Source: Bordetella petrii (GTDB taxonomy: Bacteria > Pseudomonadota > Gammaproteobacteria > Burkholderiales > Burkholderiaceae_B). From it: a stretch of DNA of 64,000 nt. How positions within the stretch are numbered: position 1 is the stretch's first letter; the number at the start of each line of letters is the position of its first letter. Of the stretch, positions 62,760 through 64,000 are shown piece by piece. The notes beneath the pieces were generated by a model. It worked only from the letters and a program-made list of their open reading frames with translations, made no database searches and was not told the origin of the DNA. A program made the position numbers and the translations under genes. Location: NCBI GenBank assembly GCA_017745595.1, contig WMBV01000003.1:124001-188000 (forward strand), given 5' to 3'.

Positions 62760-63913
62760 TGGCCCGGCGGCCGTGGGTGGACGCGGAAATCGAGCAGGTG
62801 CGCGATACCGCCGTGCGCTTCTTCGAGCGCGAATGCCTGCCCCACGAAGAAAGATGGGCGGCGCAGCGCCACGCGGATCGCGACATCTGGGCGCGGGCGG
62901 GGCGGGCCGGCCTGCTGTGCGCCAGCATTCCGCAGGCCTACGGCGGCGGCGGCGGCACCTTCCTGCACGATGCCGCCATCTGCGAAGCCCAGGCCGCCAC
63001 CCTGGCCGGAGGGCTGAGCATCAACGTCCACAGCGGCATCGTGGCGCATTACATTCTGGCGTACGGTTCGGAACCGCAGAAGCAGCGCTGGCTGCCCCGC
63101 CTGGCAACGGGCGAATGGGTGGGCGCCATCGCCATGAGCGAGCCGAATGCCGGCACCGACCTGCAGCGCATCCGCACGACGGCCACCCGCCAGGGCGGCG
63201 ACTATCTCATCCACGGCAATAAAACCTTCATCACCAATGGCTATCACGCCGACCTGATCATTGTCGCCGTCAAGACCGACCAGGCTGCGGGCGCCAAAGG
63301 CATGTCGCTGGTGGTGGTGGAAACGCCGGGCCTGGCGGGCTTCCGGCGCGGACAGCCGCTGGCCAAGCTGGGGCAGAAAACCATCGACGCCGTCGAACTT
63401 TTTTTCGACGGCGCGCGCGTTCCGCGCGCCAATTTGCTGGGCGAGGCCGAAGGCCAGGGGTTTGCCCAGCTGATGCGGCAATTGCCGCAAGAGCGGCTGC
63501 TGATCGCCGTGGCGGCCGTGGCCGGCATGCACCGGGCCATTGCCGACACGCGCAGCTATGTGCAGCAACGCCAAGTGTTCGGCGACCGCCTGATGGGCCT
63601 GCAGAACACGCGGTTCACGCTGGCCCAGTGCTGGACGCAGGCCACGGTCGCGCGCAGCTTCGTGGACGATTGCATCATGCGGCTGCAGCGCGGCGAACTG
63701 GATGTGCCGACCGCCGCGATGGCCAAATGGTGGGCCACGGAAACCCATTGCCGGATCATCGACGATTGCCTGCAGCTGCATGGCGGCTACGGCTACATGA
63801 CGGAATACCCGATTGCCCGGATGTACGCCGACGCGCGCGTCGGAAAAATATACGGCGGCGCCAACGAGATCATGAAGGAGATCATCGCCCGATCCCTCGA
63901 TGTGCCCGGCTGA
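62756..63913 (+). CDS. Acyl-CoA dehydrogenase
   Basis: A 385-residue flavoenzyme. IAMSEPNAGTDLQRIRTT near residues 123-140 and LIHGNKTFITNGYHADLIIV near 150-169 form the FAD/substrate region, and DCLQLHGGYGYMTEYPIARM near 338-357 the C-terminal region. A Glu in LPQERLLIAVAAVAG near 242-256 occupies the catalytic position of isovaleryl-CoA dehydrogenase-type enzymes, in keeping with Gly at the IYGGANEIM position. The first of two adjacent ATG codons overlaps the SDR stop. It would introduce the double bond in the acid processed by the module. Confidence 0.9.
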   Translation: MMARRPWVDAEIEQVRDTAVRFFERECLPHEERWAAQRHADRDIWARAGRAGLLCASIPQAYGGGGGTFLHDAAICEAQAATLAGGLSINVHSGIVAHYILAYGSEPQKQRWLPRLATGEWVGAIAMSEPNAGTDLQRIRTTATRQGGDYLIHGNKTFITNGYHADLIIVAVKTDQAAGAKGMSLVVVETPGLAGFRRGQPLAKLGQKTIDAVELFFDGARVPRANLLGEAEGQGFAQLMRQLPQERLLIAVAAVAGMHRAIADTRSYVQQRQVFGDRLMGLQNTRFTLAQCWTQATVARSFVDDCIMRLQRGELDVPTAAMAKWWATETHCRIIDDCLQLHGGYGYMTEYPIARMYADARVGKIYGGANEIMKEIIARSLDVPG

Positions 63914-63986
63914 CGCGGTTACCGTACAGCGCCGCCGGCTGGCCGGATGCTGTGCCTGTTCATACCTATAAACAAGGAGACAAGGC

Positions 63987-64000
63987 ATGTCCCGATTGAA
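63987..64000 (+). CDS. Start of a further gene, cut by the window end
   Basis: An ATG at 63987 (Met-Ser-Arg-Leu) is preceded by AAGGAGA at about 63974-63980, an excellent ribosome site with spacing of six bases, and lies 73 bp after the dehydrogenase stop. Only four codons and two bases are present, so the product cannot be identified. It is probably the next gene of the same unit. Confidence 0.6.

Overview
The window is very GC-rich chromosomal DNA from a betaproteobacterium of the Alcaligenaceae. The housekeeping order gatB-gatA-gatC / mreB-mreC-mreD-mrdA-rodA / slmA - pyrimidine nucleotidase - argB, the metX-metW pair, the divergent xth/pyrE pair and the abundance of Bug-type (TctC-like) solute receptors all point to Bordetella or a close relative such as Achromobacter. 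The genus call is an inference from gene content and order. No rRNA, tRNA, CRISPR array, integrase or transposase gene was seen.

Layout. (1) 33-4263: a small catabolic operon (CoA-transferase, quinone oxidoreductase-like protein, Bug receptor) with a divergent LysR regulator. (2) 4273-7364: lipocalin, gshA, a lipoprotein and a LuxR-type DNA-binding fragment. (3) 7687-13426: a LysR regulator divergent from an operon for a membrane-bound succinate dehydrogenase/fumarate reductase-like complex with a two-subunit class I fumarase/tartrate dehydratase-like enzyme inside it. The flavoprotein has Cys where succinate dehydrogenases carry the FAD-linking His. (4) 13597-17027: Bug receptor, ThDP-dependent enzyme and TauE/SafE exporter. 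(5) 17047-25576: a sulfolactate-degradation locus (comC-like, slcC-like, Bug receptor, ABC transporter, suyB, suyA) with a divergent GntR regulator. (6) 25744-35542: acyl-CoA catabolism (CoA-transferase, enoyl-CoA hydratase, a fused double acyl-CoA dehydrogenase, SDR) plus three Bug receptors. (7) 35727-57008: mostly core genes, including metX-metW behind a SAM-II type riboswitch, ampG-like, TRIC channel, gdhA, xth, pyrE, gatCAB, mreBCD-mrdA-rodA, slmA, argB and metQ. (8) 57168-64000: an AraC-controlled acyl-CoA module (CoA-transferase, AraC, Bug receptor, thiolase, SDR, acyl-CoA dehydrogenase, and the first codons of another gene).

The intergenic DNA carries at least ten copies of a nested inverted-repeat element of about 95 bp, nearly always 10-40 bp beyond a stop codon. 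It also carries two 158-bp elements with a conserved core and divergent but still mutually complementary arms. Both families keep their base pairing while changing sequence.

How the genes work together: in the sulfolactate locus the two dehydrogenases would interconvert the enantiomers through sulfopyruvate, SuyAB would split (R)-sulfolactate into pyruvate and sulfite, and a TauE-type protein could export the sulfite. In the 57-64 kb module two nearly identical palindromic sites, each overlapping a predicted -35 box, suggest that the AraC protein controls both its own transcription unit and the Bug-thiolase-SDR-dehydrogenase unit.
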